Source of the DNA: Chloroflexota bacterium
Lineage (GTDB): Bacteria; Chloroflexota; Anaerolineae; CG2-30-64-16
NCBI GenBank assembly: GCA_029555885.1
Contig: JAKPQT010000044.1
Span: 1 to 7,485 of the forward strand
Direction of reading: 5' to 3'
Length of the DNA: 7,485 nt
Shown: one piece after another, positions 6,725 to 7,485 of the stretch
Position numbering within the stretch: the first letter of the stretch is position 1
Layout: the number at the start of each line of letters is the position of its first letter
Program-made: the position numbers and the translations under genes
The notes under the pieces: model-generated
Told to the model about the DNA's origin: nothing
Database searches by the model: none
The model's input: the letters and a program-made list of their open reading frames with translations, nothing else

Positions 6725-6731
6725 ATTATCC

Positions 6732-7485
6732 ATGGTCGTGACGTATCAGCAGATCAAGCCGGCGGACGCGTGCCGGTACGATGCGGTCTCGCTCGGGGAG
6801 GTGATGCTGCGGCTGGACCCGTACGACGTGCCGACCGCACGGGCGCGGGAGATGCGCGTGTTCCAAGGCGGCGGCGAGACCAACGTCGCGTGCGGCCTGG
6901 CGTACACCTTCGGGCTGCGCGCCGCCGTGCTCACCGCGCTGGTGGATGACCACGTGGGCGCCAACATCCGCAACCAGTTGCGCGAGGCGGGCGTGGACAC
7001 AAGCCGGATCATCTGGTTCAATACGAAGAGCGACGGTTCGCGCTTCTCCACCGACGGCAAGGGCACGCTGATGAACGGCATCAACTTCACCTTTGCCGGC
7101 AAGGGCGTCATTCCGTCGGACACCCTCTACTACCGCGCGCACACGCCCATCCGCGAGCTGCGGCCCGGCGACTTCGACTGGGCCGCGCTGTTCGGCCGCG
7201 AGGGCGTGCGCGTGTTCAACACCGGCGGGATCTACACGCTCATCTCCCCCAGCTCGTCCGAGCTCGCGCTGGAGGCGGTTGAGCAGGCCAACGCGGCCGG
7301 CACCTTCGTCTCCGCGGACCTCAACTACCGCTCGAAGGTGGAGCCGAACAAGGCACGGGCCCGCGAGATCAACCGCAGGATCGCGCCGCACATCGGCTTC
7401 CTGGTCGGCAACGACAGCGACCTGTCCGATGCGCTGGGGTATGAGACGAAGGCTCCAGCGGAGGCAACTTACGAGGCGTGGAGCG
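6732..7485 (+). CDS. PfkB/ribokinase-family sugar kinase (2-keto-3-deoxygluconate kinase-like), 5' part
   Basis: The gene runs off the right edge; 251 residues are visible of an expected 330-370. ATG 6732 follows a good Shine-Dalgarno. The opening strand SLGEVMLRLDP (20-30) and the GGGETNVACGLA motif (46-57) are the PfkB N-terminal sugar-binding signature. Asn163-Thr-Gly-Gly-Ile and a DLNYRSK segment (196-202) follow. Then comes GNDSD, in the position of the family NxxE motif but with Asp for Glu. The C-terminal GAGD catalytic loop lies outside the window, so intactness cannot be judged. KDG kinases share this pattern. After GH88 and an SDR, phosphorylation of 2-keto-3-deoxygluconate is a reasonable role. 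A fructokinase serving the GH172 product, or another sugar kinase, remains possible. It may be less tightly linked to the operon because of the intervening palindrome. Confidence 0.88.
   Translation, partial: MVVTYQQIKPADACRYDAVSLGEVMLRLDPYDVPTARAREMRVFQGGGETNVACGLAYTFGLRAAVLTALVDDHVGANIRNQLREAGVDTSRIIWFNTKSDGSRFSTDGKGTLMNGINFTFAGKGVIPSDTLYYRAHTPIRELRPGDFDWAALFGREGVRVFNTGGIYTLISPSSSELALEAVEQANAAGTFVSADLNYRSKVEPNKARAREINRRIAPHIGFLVGNDSDLSDALGYETKAPAEATYEAWS

Noticed and set aside
6601..6731. Intrinsic terminator or promoter in the last gap
   Set aside because: The hairpin is long and imperfect with no T tract after it, and TTTACA at 6633-6638 has no good -10 element at proper spacing.
6686..6949. 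Open frame on + beginning ATG 6686 that overlaps the kinase start
   Set aside because: It starts inside the palindrome and turns Arg/Gly-rich within the kinase gene; the kinase frame from 6732 has a Shine-Dalgarno and PfkB motifs.

Overview
The window is GC-rich and densely coded. Eight protein genes all lie on the + strand, and the first and last are cut by the window edges. Gaps are short: one 11-bp overlap, several gaps of 5 to 80 bp, and two slightly longer gaps filled with repeats. This is the layout of one catabolic operon, or a run of co-directional ones. No RNA genes, CRISPR array, transposase or phage genes were seen. The organism looks like a free-living, GC-rich heterotroph. The combination of URO-D-like proteins, intracellular glycosidases, an OYE-type flavoprotein, a sugar kinase and heptamer-type or palindromic intergenic repeats reminds me of environmental Chloroflexota (Anaerolineae-like) or Planctomycetota-type genomes. 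That placement is inference from memory and is not proven by the window.

Layout: (1-443) the C-terminal part of a URO-D superfamily protein; (446-516) degenerate heptanucleotide tandem repeats; (548-1600) a second, different URO-D-like protein; (1606-2067) a GNAT acetyltransferase, nearly overlapping it; (2120-3208) a DUF2961/GH172 glycosidase; (3218-3272) an inverted repeat in the next gap; (3288-4394) a GH88 unsaturated-uronyl hydrolase; (4384-5157) an SDR oxidoreductase overlapping it; (5170-6606) an OYE/NADH:flavin oxidoreductase with atypical active-site and C-terminal cysteine motifs; (6601-6715) a long imperfect palindrome beginning at that gene's last codon; (6732-7485) the N-terminal two thirds of a PfkB-family sugar kinase.

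Working together: neither glycosidase shows a signal peptide, so they probably process imported oligosaccharides in the cytoplasm. GH172 would remove furanosyl residues, and GH88 would remove 4,5-unsaturated uronic acid left by a polysaccharide lyase. GH88 followed by an SDR and a KDG-kinase-like PfkB protein is what one would expect of a route from unsaturated uronate through 2-keto-3-deoxygluconate to its 6-phosphate, although the isomerase step is not visible here. The two URO-D-like proteins and the unusual OYE protein have no clear place in that route. They are the most likely sources of new chemistry, for example methyl-group or redox modification of sugars.

The most notable observations are the K-x-x-H (instead of H-x-x-H/N) active site and the partial Cys motif of the OYE protein, the adjacent URO-D paralogues with different metal-site residues (H-x-C versus D-S-D), and the three unrelated repeat structures that occupy three of the intergenic gaps.
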